This document shows, piece after piece, positions 1 through 8,793 of a stretch of 64,000 nucleotides of DNA. The position numbers and the translations under genes are program-made. The stretch is from Streptomyces sp. NBC_00459 (GTDB taxonomy: Bacteria > Actinomycetota > Actinomycetes > Streptomycetales > Streptomycetaceae): the NCBI RefSeq assembly GCF_036013955.1, contig NZ_CP107903.1:4588001-4652000 (forward strand), written 5' to 3'. Numbering within the stretch: the first letter of the stretch is position 1; each line of letters opens with the position of its first letter. A model generated the notes under the pieces. It ran no database searches, had not been told where the DNA came from, and saw only the letters and a program-made list of their open reading frames with translations.

Positions 1-1664
1 GCACCTTCAACGTGCTGTCCTACAACGTCGCCGGGCTCCCGGAGATCCTCTCCAGCGCGTCGACCGACCGCGAGACCTCGACGACGGCGATCGGCCAGCG
101 GATCGCGCCGTACGACATCGTCCAGGTCCAGGAGGACTTCAACTACCACGCCTACCTCTACGCCGGCGACACCAGCCACGCCTACCGCACCCCCACCAGC
201 GGCGGCGCCGGCATCGGCAGCGGCCTCAACACCCTCTCGAAGATCTCCTACGACGAGGACGACTTCGAACGGGTCGGCTGGAACTCCTGCCAGTGGGACT
301 CCGGCGACTGTCTGACCCCCAAGGGCTTCACCTTCATGCGTGAGCGCCTCGCCGAGGGCGTCTACGTCGACTTCTACAACCTGCACACCAACGCCGGCAC
401 CAACGACGGCGACCTGGCCTCACGCGCCGACAACCTCAACCAGCTGACGGCGTTCATCCAGTCCCACTCGGCCGGCAACGCCGTCGTGGTCATGGGCGAC
501 ACCAACACCCGCTACACCCGCTCCGGCGACACCATCGCCGAGTTCAACGCCGCGAACGGTCTCACCGACGCCTGGGTGAAGAACATCCTCGGCGGTGTGG
601 CCCCGGCCAAGGGCAGCGACGCGCTCGTCTGCGACCAGACCGGCGCCACCGTGCCCAACACCTGCGAGGTCGTCGACAAGATCCTCTACCGCAGCAGCAG
701 GTTCGTCACCCTCGACTCGACGAGCTACAACAACGAGCACTCCAGTTTCCTGGAGTCCGGCACCGGTCTCATGCTCTCCGACCACGACCCGATCACCGCG
801 GCCTTCACCTGGAAGACCAACCCCGCCTACCAGTTCAGCGACCAGTTCGGCGGCCCGCACGGCGACTACTTCACCGACGTCAACAGCGTTCCGTGGGGCG
901 CCCAGGCCACCACGATCTCCCTGCGCGCCGGTGACCGGGTCGACCAGGTCGGGGTGACCCTGAGCAACGGTACGACGCTCACCCACGGCGGCACCGGGGG
1001 CACGGCCTCGTCCCTGACCCTGGGCAGCACCGAGTACGTGACCGGCGCGTACCTGTGCCAGGGCAAGTACAACAACACCACGCGGATCTTCTACGCGAAG
1101 TTCACCACCAGCCTCGGCCGCACCCTCGCCGGTGGCTCCACCACCTCGGACTGTGTCACCCGCAGCGCGCCCTCGGGCTGGCAGATCGCCGGGTTCCACG
1201 GCCGGACCGGCGACGAGCTCGACAAGATCGGCTTCATCTACACGCCGAACGACTTCAAGCTGGTCAACCGGGCGACCGGCAAGTGCCTCGACGTGAACAA
1301 CTGGTCGTCCGACGACGGGGCGAACGTCCAGTTGTGGACCTGCACGGGCGGTGCCAACCAGCGCTGGCGCGTCGAACCGCTGGGCGACGGCACCAGCCGG
1401 ATCATCAGCACGGTCAGCGACAAGGCTCTCGACGTCAACGACTGCGGCACCGCCGACGGGACCAACATCCAGCAGTGGACGTGGTGGGACAACGCCTGCC
1501 AGCGCTGGACGCTCACCGACACCGACAGCGGGTGGCTGCGCCTGACGAACCCCAACAGCGGCAAGGTCGCGGACGTGGCGGACTGCGCCAGCTCGGACGG
1601 CACCGACGTCCGACTCTGGACCTGGCTGAACAACAACTGCCAGCAGTGGCAGCTACAGCCCTGA
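1..1664 (+). CDS. Secreted EEP-fold hydrolase with jacalin-like and ricin-B lectin domains (5' end missing)
   Basis: The window edge cuts this gene: the frame is open from base 3 and 553 residues are visible. The first ~275 residues are an endonuclease/exonuclease/phosphatase domain of the sphingomyelinase C/DNase I type. Its motifs are LSYNVAGLPE, VQVQEDF (metal-binding Glu), NLHTNAG, MGDTNTRY and LSDHDP (catalytic His). About 140 residues of jacalin-like sequence follow (QFGGPHGDYF to DELDKIGFIY). A ricin-type beta-trefoil closes the protein, with three QxW repeats (NQRW, CQRW, CQQW). The lectin domains suggest a secreted enzyme held on glycans; the signal peptide would lie outside the window. 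Whether it cleaves phospholipid, nucleic acid or another phosphodiester cannot be told. Confidence 0.85.
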   Translation, partial: TFNVLSYNVAGLPEILSSASTDRETSTTAIGQRIAPYDIVQVQEDFNYHAYLYAGDTSHAYRTPTSGGAGIGSGLNTLSKISYDEDDFERVGWNSCQWDSGDCLTPKGFTFMRERLAEGVYVDFYNLHTNAGTNDGDLASRADNLNQLTAFIQSHSAGNAVVVMGDTNTRYTRSGDTIAEFNAANGLTDAWVKNILGGVAPAKGSDALVCDQTGATVPNTCEVVDKILYRSSRFVTLDSTSYNNEHSSFLESGTGLMLSDHDPITAAFTWKTNPAYQFSDQFGGPHGDYFTDVNSVPWGAQATTISLRAGDRVDQVGVTLSNGTTLTHGGTGGTASSLTLGSTEYVTGAYLCQGKYNNTTRIFYAKFTTSLGRTLAGGSTTSDCVTRSAPSGWQIAGFHGRTGDELDKIGFIYTPNDFKLVNRATGKCLDVNNWSSDDGANVQLWTCTGGANQRWRVEPLGDGTSRIISTVSDKALDVNDCGTADGTNIQQWTWWDNACQRWTLTDTDSGWLRLTNPNSGKVADVADCASSDGTDVRLWTWLNNNCQQWQLQP

Positions 1665-1683
1665 CCCCGGTTCACCGGGATGT

Positions 1684-1713
1684 GCCGGCCACCGGATCAG
1701 CCCGGTGGCCGGC
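1684..1713. terminator. Perfect 12-bp hairpin between convergent genes
   Basis: GCCGGCCACCGG and its exact reverse complement flank a 6-nt loop. The hairpin lies between the stop of the lectin hydrolase and the stop of the leftward fabD, so it probably terminates both. Confidence 0.75.
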
Positions 1714-1754
1714 CATCGCCTTCCTCGGTCTTCGGTGACGGGCCGGACACCCCG

Positions 1755-2708
1755 TCAGGCGGTCTGCGGGACCGGGGCCTTGAAACGGTCGGACGGAATC
1801 TCCGGCAGGTTGCGCCTGGCCAGGCCGGCGAGGGTGGAGCCGGGGCCGATGTCCAGGAACGCGGTGGCGTCCAGTTCCTCGTGGAGGACGTGAAGGGTGT
1901 CCGCCCAGCGGACCCGGCTGACCAGCTGACGGGCGCACAGTTCGCGCCAGTGGGTGCCGCCCTGGTGGGCGCGTGCGTCGACGTTGGCCACCACCGGGAC
2001 CGTCCCCGTCACGAAACCCGTCAGCTCCAGGGCCCGGCTCAGGGCCACGCCGGCCGGTTCCATGTAAGGGCTGTGGCAGGCGGCGGTGACCGGCAGGACG
2101 CTGTAGCGCAGGCCGGCCTCGGCCGCGCGGACGGCGGTGACCTCCACGGCCGTACGGCTGCCCGCGATCACCGTCTGCTGCGGGCTGTTGTGGTTGGCCA
2201 CCCACAGCTCGGCACCGTCCCGGGAGGCCGCCTCCACCAGCGCCTCGACCTGTTCCACGGCACCGCCCATCACGGCGGCCATCGCGCCGGGCCGCCGCCG
2301 GGCCGCCTCCGCCATGGCCCGGCCCCGCTCGCCCACCAGCCAGGCGCCGTCGGTCACCGACAGCGCCTCCGCCGCCACCAGGGCCGAGTACTCACCGAGG
2401 CTGTGTCCGGCGACGGCGACGACGCGCGCGGCTGCGTGCGGATCGTGCCTCCGGAACTCCGACCAGGCCAGCAGGGACGCGGTGAACACCGAGATCTGGG
2501 CGTGGTCGGTGCGGGACAGGGTCTCCTGGTCCGCCGTCAGCAGCAGCTCCGCGACATCGAAGCCGGAGGCCCGGGAGACGGAGTCGACGAGCTCCCAGGA
2601 CGGCGTCCCCCGCCACGGTTCGCCCATACCAGGGCGCTGCACCCCCTGACCGGGGAACAGGACGGCGTACCGCGGCTCGGCGATGGACCCGTGAACGTGC
2701 GCGACCAT
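1755..2708 (-). CDS. fabD: Malonyl-CoA:ACP malonyltransferase
   Basis: This 317-residue acyltransferase moves malonyl units from CoA to an ACP phosphopantetheine. It has the FPGQGVQ entry motif, the nucleophile elbow GHSLGEYSAL, the ERGRAM segment (carboxylate-binding Arg), NHNSPQQ and the catalytic His in ACHSPYM. The start at 2708 (MVAHVHG) is preferred because GAAGGGG lies just upstream; an in-frame start 13 codons earlier lacks such a site. The gene is divergent from the carboxyltransferase gene and next to discrete KS and ACP genes. It therefore probably loads the cluster ACP, although it could also serve primary metabolism. Confidence 0.88.
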   Translation of the reverse strand: MVAHVHGSIAEPRYAVLFPGQGVQRPGMGEPWRGTPSWELVDSVSRASGFDVAELLLTADQETLSRTDHAQISVFTASLLAWSEFRRHDPHAAARVVAVAGHSLGEYSALVAAEALSVTDGAWLVGERGRAMAEAARRRPGAMAAVMGGAVEQVEALVEAASRDGAELWVANHNSPQQTVIAGSRTAVEVTAVRAAEAGLRYSVLPVTAACHSPYMEPAGVALSRALELTGFVTGTVPVVANVDARAHQGGTHWRELCARQLVSRVRWADTLHVLHEELDATAFLDIGPGSTLAGLARRNLPEIPSDRFKAPVPQTA

Positions 2709-2725
2709 GATCTGCCCCTTCGAGA

Positions 2726-2743
2726 TTCCGACGACGGTCGGAA
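2726..2743. promoter_or_regulatory. Perfect inverted repeat in the fabD leader, candidate operator
   Basis: TTCCGAC and GTCGGAA form a perfect 7-bp inverted repeat with a 4-nt spacer, 18 bp upstream of the fabD start codon. The divergent region (2709-2929) also has a looser repeat at 2816-2846, CCGG-AAAAG facing CTTTTTCCCGG. Either could bind a dimeric regulator of this promoter pair. The binding protein is unknown. Confidence 0.4.
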
Positions 2744-2929
2744 ACATCGTCGGCGGAGGCCGCTCAAGCTCCGGACCGCGTTTCCCTCATGCCCCGGCCC
2801 GCTTTTCGCTCAAGGCCCGGAAAAGAGGTCGGCGACTTTTTCCCGGCTTTAGTCAGGCATTGTCAGCGACCCCGAACCCTTCTTTCGGGCGGCCTCGATC
2901 CGGCGGCCACCCGGACGGGAGGACAAGGC

Positions 2930-4552
2930 ATGACCATCCTGGTCGAGAAACCCATTGCGGAAAACCCGGTGCCGTTCGCCGAGTCGGAGCCCGAGCGTCC
3001 CGACAGCATGCATGTGCGCGTGGAGGAGCTACGGCGGCTGCGTGCCGAGGTGCACGCGGGGCCCGGACCGCGGGCGACCGAGGCGCAGCACGCACGAGGC
3101 AAGCGCACCGCCCGCGAGCGCATCGAACTCCTGCTGGACGAAGGGTCGTTCACCGAGCTGGAGCCACTGCGCCGGCATCGCGCGACCGGCTTCGGCCTGG
3201 AGCACCGCCGACCGCACACCGACGGCGTCATCACCGGCTGGGGCACCGTCGACGGCCGCCAGGTATTCGTCTACGCGCACGACTTCCGGATCTTCGGCGG
3301 GGCGCTCGGCGAGTCCCACGCGGGGAAGATCCACAAGTTGATGGACCTGGCGGAGGCGTCCGGCGCCCCGCTGGTGAGCCTCTGCGACGGCGCGGGCGCC
3401 CGCATCCAGGAAGGGGTGACCGCGCTCGCCGGGTACGGAGGCATCTTCAGCCGCAACGCCCGTGCCTCGGGCGTGATCCCGCAGATCAGCGTGATCCTCG
3501 GCCCGTGCGCGGGAGGCGCTGCCTACTCGCCGGCGCTGACCGACTTCACCTTCATGGTGCGGGGCGTGGCCCAGATGTTCATCACCGGCCCGGACGTCGT
3601 GCGGGCGGTCACCGGTGAGCAGGTCAGCATGGACGAGCTGGGCGGCGCCGACGTGCACGCGTCGGTGTCCGGAGTCGCGGCGTTCGCGTACGACGACGAG
3701 GCGAACTGCCTGGAGGACGTGCGCTACCTGCTGTCGTACCTGCCCTCCAACAACCGGCAGGCCCCGCCCGCGCTGCCCTGCGACGATCCGGCGGACCGGC
3801 GCACCGACCGGCTCGCCGACCTCGTCCCGGCCGACCCCGCGCGCGGGTACGACGTACGGGAGGTCATCGAGGAGATCGTCGACCACGGCGAGTACTTCGA
3901 GGTCCACCCCACGTGGGCGGGCAACATCGTGTGCGCCCTGTCCCGGATCGACGGGCAGGTGGTCGGCATCATCGCCAACCAGCCCGTCGTCGGCGCCGGG
4001 GCGCTGGACATCAAGGCCAGCGAGAAGGCCGCGCGGTTCGTGTCCCTGTGCGACGCCTTCAACATCCCGCTGGTCACCATGCTTGACGTGCCCGGCTTCC
4101 TGCCCGGCGTGGAGCAGGAGCACAACGGGATCATCCGGCACGGCGCGAAGCTGCTGTACGCGTACTGCAACGCCACCGTCCCCCGTATCCAGCTGATCCT
4201 GCGCAAGGCGTACGGCGGCGCCTACATCGTCATGGACTCCCGCTCGGTCGGGGCGGACCTGTCCTTCGCCTGGCCCACCAACGAGGTGGCGGTGATGGGC
4301 GCGGAGGGTGCCGCCAACGTCATCTTCCGCCGGCAGATCGCCGCCGCCGACGAGCCCGCGGCGATGCGCGAGCAGATGGTCAGGGAGTACCGGGCCGAGT
4401 TGATGCACCCGTACTACGCGGCCGAACGCGGCCTGGTCGACGACGTCATCGAACCGGGTGAGACCCGCGCGGTGCTCGCCCGCTCGCTGGCCATGCTGCG
4501 GACCAAGCACCGGGCGCTGCCGCAGCGCAAGCACGGGATCACCCCGCTGTGA
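2930..4552 (+). CDS. Acyl-CoA carboxylase carboxyltransferase (beta) subunit
   Basis: This 540-residue protein has the crotonase-like double domain of AccB/PccB carboxyltransferases. Acyl-CoA and biotin pocket features visible include GGALGESHAGKI, LCDGAGARIQEG, GPCAGGAAYSPALTDF, then VPGFLPGVEQEHNGIIRHGAKLLYAY and RKAYGGAYIVM. It transfers CO2 from carboxybiotin to acetyl- or propionyl-CoA. No biotinylated alpha subunit is encoded here, so the housekeeping one is presumably shared. The start follows GGGAGG and is chosen over an upstream in-frame ATG at 2789. It overlaps the epsilon subunit by 4 bp. It probably supplies malonyl- or methylmalonyl-CoA to the pathway; the substrate cannot be fixed from sequence. 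Confidence 0.93.
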   Translation: MTILVEKPIAENPVPFAESEPERPDSMHVRVEELRRLRAEVHAGPGPRATEAQHARGKRTARERIELLLDEGSFTELEPLRRHRATGFGLEHRRPHTDGVITGWGTVDGRQVFVYAHDFRIFGGALGESHAGKIHKLMDLAEASGAPLVSLCDGAGARIQEGVTALAGYGGIFSRNARASGVIPQISVILGPCAGGAAYSPALTDFTFMVRGVAQMFITGPDVVRAVTGEQVSMDELGGADVHASVSGVAAFAYDDEANCLEDVRYLLSYLPSNNRQAPPALPCDDPADRRTDRLADLVPADPARGYDVREVIEEIVDHGEYFEVHPTWAGNIVCALSRIDGQVVGIIANQPVVGAGALDIKASEKAARFVSLCDAFNIPLVTMLDVPGFLPGVEQEHNGIIRHGAKLLYAYCNATVPRIQLILRKAYGGAYIVMDSRSVGADLSFAWPTNEVAVMGAEGAANVIFRRQIAAADEPAAMREQMVREYRAELMHPYYAAERGLVDDVIEPGETRAVLARSLAMLRTKHRALPQRKHGITPL

Positions 4553-4791
4553 GCGCCGCGCCGTCCGGGGCCGACGTACTGCGCGAGGCCGCCTTCCGTG
4601 TCGTACGCGGCAACCCGGATCCCGACGAACTGGGCGCGCTGGTGGCCGTGTTGACCGCACTCCGGGCACGCGCCACCGACGACGCCGCCGCCGGGCCCGC
4701 CGTCCCCCGCGCGAACTGGGACCGGGCCGGCAACGGCTACCGCGGTCCGCTCGCCTGGGTGGGCCAGGGTTCGCCCCCCGAGTTCGCTTGA
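4549..4791 (+). CDS. Acyl-CoA carboxylase epsilon subunit
   Basis: This 80-residue protein carries the hallmark of actinobacterial AccE/PccE, GNPDPDELGALVAVLTALRA, followed by a short tail with a Trp (RANWDR). Such subunits bind and activate the carboxyltransferase core. The GTG start sits within a GTGA overlap with the upstream stop, so translation is coupled, as usual for these pairs. Confidence 0.9.
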   Translation: MSAAPSGADVLREAAFRVVRGNPDPDELGALVAVLTALRARATDDAAAGPAVPRANWDRAGNGYRGPLAWVGQGSPPEFA

Positions 4792-4895
4792 GTTCGCTTT
4801 TAGTGAGCGCTTTGCCACCCCCCTCGACAATGAAATCAAGCGAGAGGAAAGGGAATTGACTCCCCGTCTCGCGCCGCATCAGGAGGACGAAGAAA

Positions 4896-5945
4896 ATGAC
4901 CCCTGCCGAAAAGAAGACCTGCCTGCCGGGCGCCGCGAACCTCGAATTCATGCGCACCGTGGACCGTTCCCTGCTGCACCGCTGGGCGCTGTCCGAGGTG
5001 TTTCTCACCGACGCCCGCAAGACCGGCGAGGACGAGTATCTCGCCGCCGCCCAGCTTCCCCCGCTGCACGCCTACTACACCGGGCACACCTCGCGGCTCG
5101 GCAGCCCCGACCCGATGCTGCTGCTGGAGTGCTGCCGGCAGGCCGAGACCTACGGCGGCCACGAGTACGCCGGGGTCTCTCGCAAGAGCAAGTTCCTGCT
5201 GCGGTCCTGGTCGATGGAGCTGCCGGGGCTGCTCACCCTCCCCCAGCAGGAACAGCCCGGTGAGCTGCGGATCTCGGTGCGCACCAGCAACCGCCGCGGC
5301 ACCCCCGGCGATGTACGGCGGCTGACCTTCGGCATCGACATGAAGCTCGCCCAGCGCTGCCTCGGCTTCGTGCGCATGGACGTCGGCTACATCCCCGCCG
5401 AGGTCTACGACACGGTCCGTCTGCAGGGCCGCGGCCGGCCGCTGGTGCCGTTCCGGGACCTGCCCCGCCAGGGCGCGTACGTCGACCCGCACCTGGTCGG
5501 CCGCAGTGACCCGGCGAACGTCGTGCTCGCCGACGCCACCGTGGGCAGCGACAACGCGTCCGCGACCGTGCGGGTCCCGCTCGACAACCGCAGCATGTTC
5601 GACCACGGCCAGGACCACGTACCCGGCATGGTGCTCATGGAGGCGGCCCGCCAGCTCTGCCTGCTCGGCGTGTCCGACCTGTGGGGCGCCTCGGTCAGCC
5701 GCAGCACGGTCGCCGGCTTCGACTTCTCCTTCATGCGGTACGCCGAACTGGACATCCCCACCACGGTGCACATCCGCAAGACCGAGACGTACACGCACCA
5801 GGACAACCTCAGTCTGATGCTGCCCGACCTGCGGACCTTCCACATCGACTTCGAGCAGGACGGCGACGTCATCGCCTCCGGCCGGATGCACACCACCACG
5901 GCGTCGACGGGCGTTCCGCTGCTCGACGGAGAGGAGTGCCTGTGA
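4896..5945 (+). CDS. Divergent AfsA-family double-hotdog protein within the biosynthetic operon
   Basis: This 349-residue protein has two AfsA-type hotdog units. One lies at about residues 30-110 (LLHRWALSEVFL ... PDPMLLLECCRQAETYGGHEY). The other lies at about 215-300 (NRSMFDHGQDHVPGMVLMEAARQ ... DFSFMRYAELDIP). AfsA proteins transfer a beta-ketoacyl chain from a thioester to dihydroxyacetone phosphate. This copy is clearly diverged from the canonical AfsA at 15251-16183 and sits in the main operon after the carboxylase, 4 bp overlapped with the KSIII-like gene. It may therefore act in making the cluster product rather than the hormone. AGGAGG lies 9 bp before the ATG. The acyl acceptor is unknown. 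Confidence 0.8.
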   Translation: MTPAEKKTCLPGAANLEFMRTVDRSLLHRWALSEVFLTDARKTGEDEYLAAAQLPPLHAYYTGHTSRLGSPDPMLLLECCRQAETYGGHEYAGVSRKSKFLLRSWSMELPGLLTLPQQEQPGELRISVRTSNRRGTPGDVRRLTFGIDMKLAQRCLGFVRMDVGYIPAEVYDTVRLQGRGRPLVPFRDLPRQGAYVDPHLVGRSDPANVVLADATVGSDNASATVRVPLDNRSMFDHGQDHVPGMVLMEAARQLCLLGVSDLWGASVSRSTVAGFDFSFMRYAELDIPTTVHIRKTETYTHQDNLSLMLPDLRTFHIDFEQDGDVIASGRMHTTTASTGVPLLDGEECL

Positions 5946-6982
5946 TCCCCGACGATCTGTGGCTCGCTCCCGCCGAGTGGCTGCCGCCCACCGCCGAGAA
6001 GACGGCGGACTCGCTGGCCACGGGCCGGGTGACCACCGGGGAGGCGGACGCGATGGGCTACGAGCAACTGCCCGTCTCCGACGGCCTGTCCGCCCCGCAG
6101 ATGGCGGTGCGTGCCGCCCGGCGGGCCCTGACCCGGGCCGGCGTCCCCGCCGGGAACCTCACCGCCGTACTGCACGCCTGGACGTACTACCAGGGCCACG
6201 ACTTCTGGTCGCCCGCGCACTACGTGGCCGCCGAGACCGGCGCCCACGACGCGATCCCGACCGGCATCCAGCAGATGTGCAACGGCGCGGCGGCGGCCCT
6301 GCGCATCGCGGTGGACCGACTGGCCGCGCATCCCGGCGGCGCGCCGGTCCTCATCACCACCGCCGACCGTTTCGCACCGCCGGGCTTCGACCGATGGGGC
6401 GGTGACTACGGCGTCTGGTACGGCGACGGCGGCACCGCGGCCGTCGTCGGCGCCGGACCCGACGGCGTCCCGGAGGGCGCGCTCGCCCTGCGCGCCCTGC
6501 GGACCCGGGCGGCGCCCGAGCTGGAGAACGCCCACCGCGACGCCGACACCTTCCATCCGGCGCCGCACACCCGGGGCGCGGCCGTGGACGTCCGCCGGAC
6601 CAAGAAGGCGTTCCTCGCCGAGCACGACAAGCCGCGCTTCCTCGCCCGGCTGCGCCGGGAGACCACGGCCGTACTGGCCGCCGCGCTGACCGAGGCGGGC
6701 ATCGGCCCGGACGGACGACGGCTGAGCACGGTACTGCTCCCACGCCTCGGCCGGGCCACCGCACGGGACGTGTACGGCCCCGCCGTCGCCGAGGTCACCG
6801 ACGCGCCCCTGGCCGACCTGGGCGACCGCACCGGCCACCTCGGCGCCGGCGACCTGCTGTCCAACCTGACCGCCCTGACCACCGGCACCGGCCCGCACCG
6901 CCTCGAACGGGGCGAGTACGCGGCGGTGCTGAGCGCGGGCGCGGGATTCACCTGGAGCGCGGTCGTGGTGCAACGGACCTGA
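5942..6982 (+). CDS. KSIII-like (thiolase-fold) acyltransferase-type protein with altered active site
   Basis: This is a 346-residue thiolase-fold protein of the ketoacyl-ACP synthase III group. The nucleophile Cys is kept (GIQQMCNGAAAAL). The position of the usual HQAN His reads LLPRLGR, and the usual GNT segment reads GHLGAGD. The GHxGAGD pattern is typical of KSIII-like acyltransferases of the CerJ/DpsC/ChlB3 kind, which transfer acyl groups or choose starters rather than carry out routine decarboxylative condensation. Translation starts at a GTG overlapping the upstream stop (GTGA), after GGAGAGGAG. It may move an acyl group onto or off the ACP, or select the starter unit. Confidence 0.75.
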   Translation: MIPDDLWLAPAEWLPPTAEKTADSLATGRVTTGEADAMGYEQLPVSDGLSAPQMAVRAARRALTRAGVPAGNLTAVLHAWTYYQGHDFWSPAHYVAAETGAHDAIPTGIQQMCNGAAAALRIAVDRLAAHPGGAPVLITTADRFAPPGFDRWGGDYGVWYGDGGTAAVVGAGPDGVPEGALALRALRTRAAPELENAHRDADTFHPAPHTRGAAVDVRRTKKAFLAEHDKPRFLARLRRETTAVLAAALTEAGIGPDGRRLSTVLLPRLGRATARDVYGPAVAEVTDAPLADLGDRTGHLGAGDLLSNLTALTTGTGPHRLERGEYAAVLSAGAGFTWSAVVVQRT

Positions 6983-7025
6983 TCCTCCTCCGGGGACTTC
7001 CCACCCTCCCGTCCCCGTTTCGCTC

Positions 7026-7073
7026 CTCTCCGCTTCTCTCCCCACCCTCTCCGCTTCGATCCCTCTCCGCTTC
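7026..7073. repeat. Three copies of CTCTCCGCTTC in a pyrimidine-rich spacer
   Basis: The spacer between the KSIII-like gene and the monooxygenase is almost pure pyrimidine on the top strand. It repeats CTCTCCGCTTC at 7026, 7047 and 7063. Function unknown; it could be a leader or simple slippage. Confidence 0.6.
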
Positions 7074-7095
7074 GAACTCGAAGAAAGGCACTGTC

Positions 7096-8793
7096 ATGAC
7101 GTTCCCTCAGCGCGAGGGTCCCGGTGAGCGGCGTCCCGTCCTCGTCGTGGGCGCGGGCCCCGTGGGACTCGTACTCGCCACCGAACTGCTCGCACAGGGT
7201 GTTCCGGTCCGGCTGATCGACCACTCGGCCGCCGGCCCCGTCCAGCACTCCCGGGCCAGCGTCGTGTGGCCGCGCAGCCTGGAACTCCTCGGCCGTATCG
7301 GCGCGTCCGAGCCGCTGATCGAGCTGGGCAACCGGCTGGACGAGGTGCAGTACTACTCCGAGAAGCGGCACCTGGGCTCCATCGAGATGAGCCGGCTCGC
7401 CGACACCCCGTACCCCTTCGGCGTGGTCGTCCCGCAGGACACCACCGAGGAGGTGATCCGCACCCGGCTGGCCGCCCACGGCGGTGAGATCGAGTTCGGT
7501 TCCCTCAGCGGGCTCGACACCTCGGGGCCCCGGCCGGTCGCCGACGTGACCCGGGCCGACGGGAGCACCGAGCGGATCGAGGCGGACTGGGTGATCGGCG
7601 CGGACGGCGCGCACAGCGCGGTGCGCCGCCTGGCCGGGATCGAGCTCCTGGGCACCGGGAACGACGTGCTGTTCGCCATCGGTGACGGCCCGGTGGCCGG
7701 TGACATGGACCAGCACGCGCTGGTCTACTGCTACTCCCGCTCCGGAGCCCTGGGCATCGCCCCCTTCGGCGGCGGCATGTACCGGCTCGCCATCAGCGTG
7801 CCGGACTGGCAAGGGGAGCAGGGGCCGCCGCCCGAGCTGTTCCAGCGGTTCCTCGACGAGCGTTCCCCGCGGCCCGGCATCGTCGGCGAGCTGGACTGGT
7901 CCACCATCTTCCGCGCCCGGCGCCGGGTGGCCGAGACCATGCGGGCGGGCCGGGTCTTCCTCGCCGGCGACGCCGCCCACGTGTTCAGCGCGGCGGGCGC
8001 GCAGGGCATGAACACCGGCATCCAGGACGCGGTCAATCTCGCGTGGAAGCTGGCCGGCGTCGTCAAGGGCGCCTTCGAACCGGGCATCCTCGACACCTAC
8101 GACAGCGACCGCCATCTGGCCGCGGAGCGCATCGTGCTGACCACCGCCAAGCAGACCAGCTGGGGGCTGTTCAAGCGGCGCCACGAACTCGCCCTGCGCG
8201 ACGCGACCGTACGGCTGGCCCACCGGACCGGGGTACTGCAACGGTTCGGCGCCCCGCTGATGGCGCAGCACGACGTCAGCTACCGGCCGGCCGAGTCCCT
8301 GCGCGACACGCTGCCGGGACTGACCCGCAGGCTCCGCGTCGGCGACCGGCTGCCAGTGTTCACCGCGTACGGCGCGCCCCAGCCGGGCGCCGAGCGCTGG
8401 CCCTCGATCGACCCGGCGCGGCTGACGCTGCTGCTCTGGGCCGGCGAACGGCAGGACGCCGCATGGGTGGCCGCCCGCGAGGCCGTGACAGAGGCCGCGC
8501 CCGACGGGGTGCCGGTACGGGACATCTCCGTCTGGCCGGGCTTCACCCCGTTGCTCGGCACCGCGCCGAAGGCCGTCCTGGTCCGCCCCGACGGACACAT
8601 AGCGGCACTCACGGCCCCCGAACCGGCCGCGATCCGTACGGCACTGCGCCGGGCCGGCAACAGCTTCCGCACGGCCCGCCGCACCTCGGCACCGGCTGCG
8701 CCGGACGCGCCGGACGCGCCCACCCCGAACGACCCCACTACCGGCGCCGCCGACCCCACCGGCGCCCACAAGATCGAGGAGCTGGTCTCATGA
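7096..8793 (+). CDS. FAD-dependent aromatic-hydroxylase-type monooxygenase
   Basis: This 565-residue class A flavoprotein monooxygenase has VVGAGPVGLVLA (dinucleotide fold), the DG motif GADGAHSAVR at about residue 175, and the GD motif VFLAGDAAHVFSAAGAQGMNTGIQDAVNLAWKL at about 290. A C-terminal thioredoxin-like extension follows (LRVGDRLPVF), as in PgaE/MtmOIV-type enzymes. It should use NAD(P)H and O2 to hydroxylate, epoxidise or insert oxygen into a substrate. The tail is rich in Ala, Pro, Asp and Thr and looks disordered. It overlaps the downstream fabH by 4 bp (ATGA). In this cluster it most likely tailors the assembled acyl chain or its ring. Confidence 0.9.
   Translation: MTFPQREGPGERRPVLVVGAGPVGLVLATELLAQGVPVRLIDHSAAGPVQHSRASVVWPRSLELLGRIGASEPLIELGNRLDEVQYYSEKRHLGSIEMSRLADTPYPFGVVVPQDTTEEVIRTRLAAHGGEIEFGSLSGLDTSGPRPVADVTRADGSTERIEADWVIGADGAHSAVRRLAGIELLGTGNDVLFAIGDGPVAGDMDQHALVYCYSRSGALGIAPFGGGMYRLAISVPDWQGEQGPPPELFQRFLDERSPRPGIVGELDWSTIFRARRRVAETMRAGRVFLAGDAAHVFSAAGAQGMNTGIQDAVNLAWKLAGVVKGAFEPGILDTYDSDRHLAAERIVLTTAKQTSWGLFKRRHELALRDATVRLAHRTGVLQRFGAPLMAQHDVSYRPAESLRDTLPGLTRRLRVGDRLPVFTAYGAPQPGAERWPSIDPARLTLLLWAGERQDAAWVAAREAVTEAAPDGVPVRDISVWPGFTPLLGTAPKAVLVRPDGHIAALTAPEPAAIRTALRRAGNSFRTARRTSAPAAPDAPDAPTPNDPTTGAADPTGAHKIEELVS

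Noticed and set aside
3029..5020. 663-codon open frame on the reverse strand opposite the carboxyltransferase
   Set aside because: Composition is Arg/Gly/Ala/His-rich as expected of an antisense frame in high-GC DNA; the forward frame has full carboxyltransferase motifs.
6406..8769. 787-codon reverse-strand frame opposite the monooxygenase
   Set aside because: Antisense shadow; the forward gene has all three flavoprotein motifs and a proper start.
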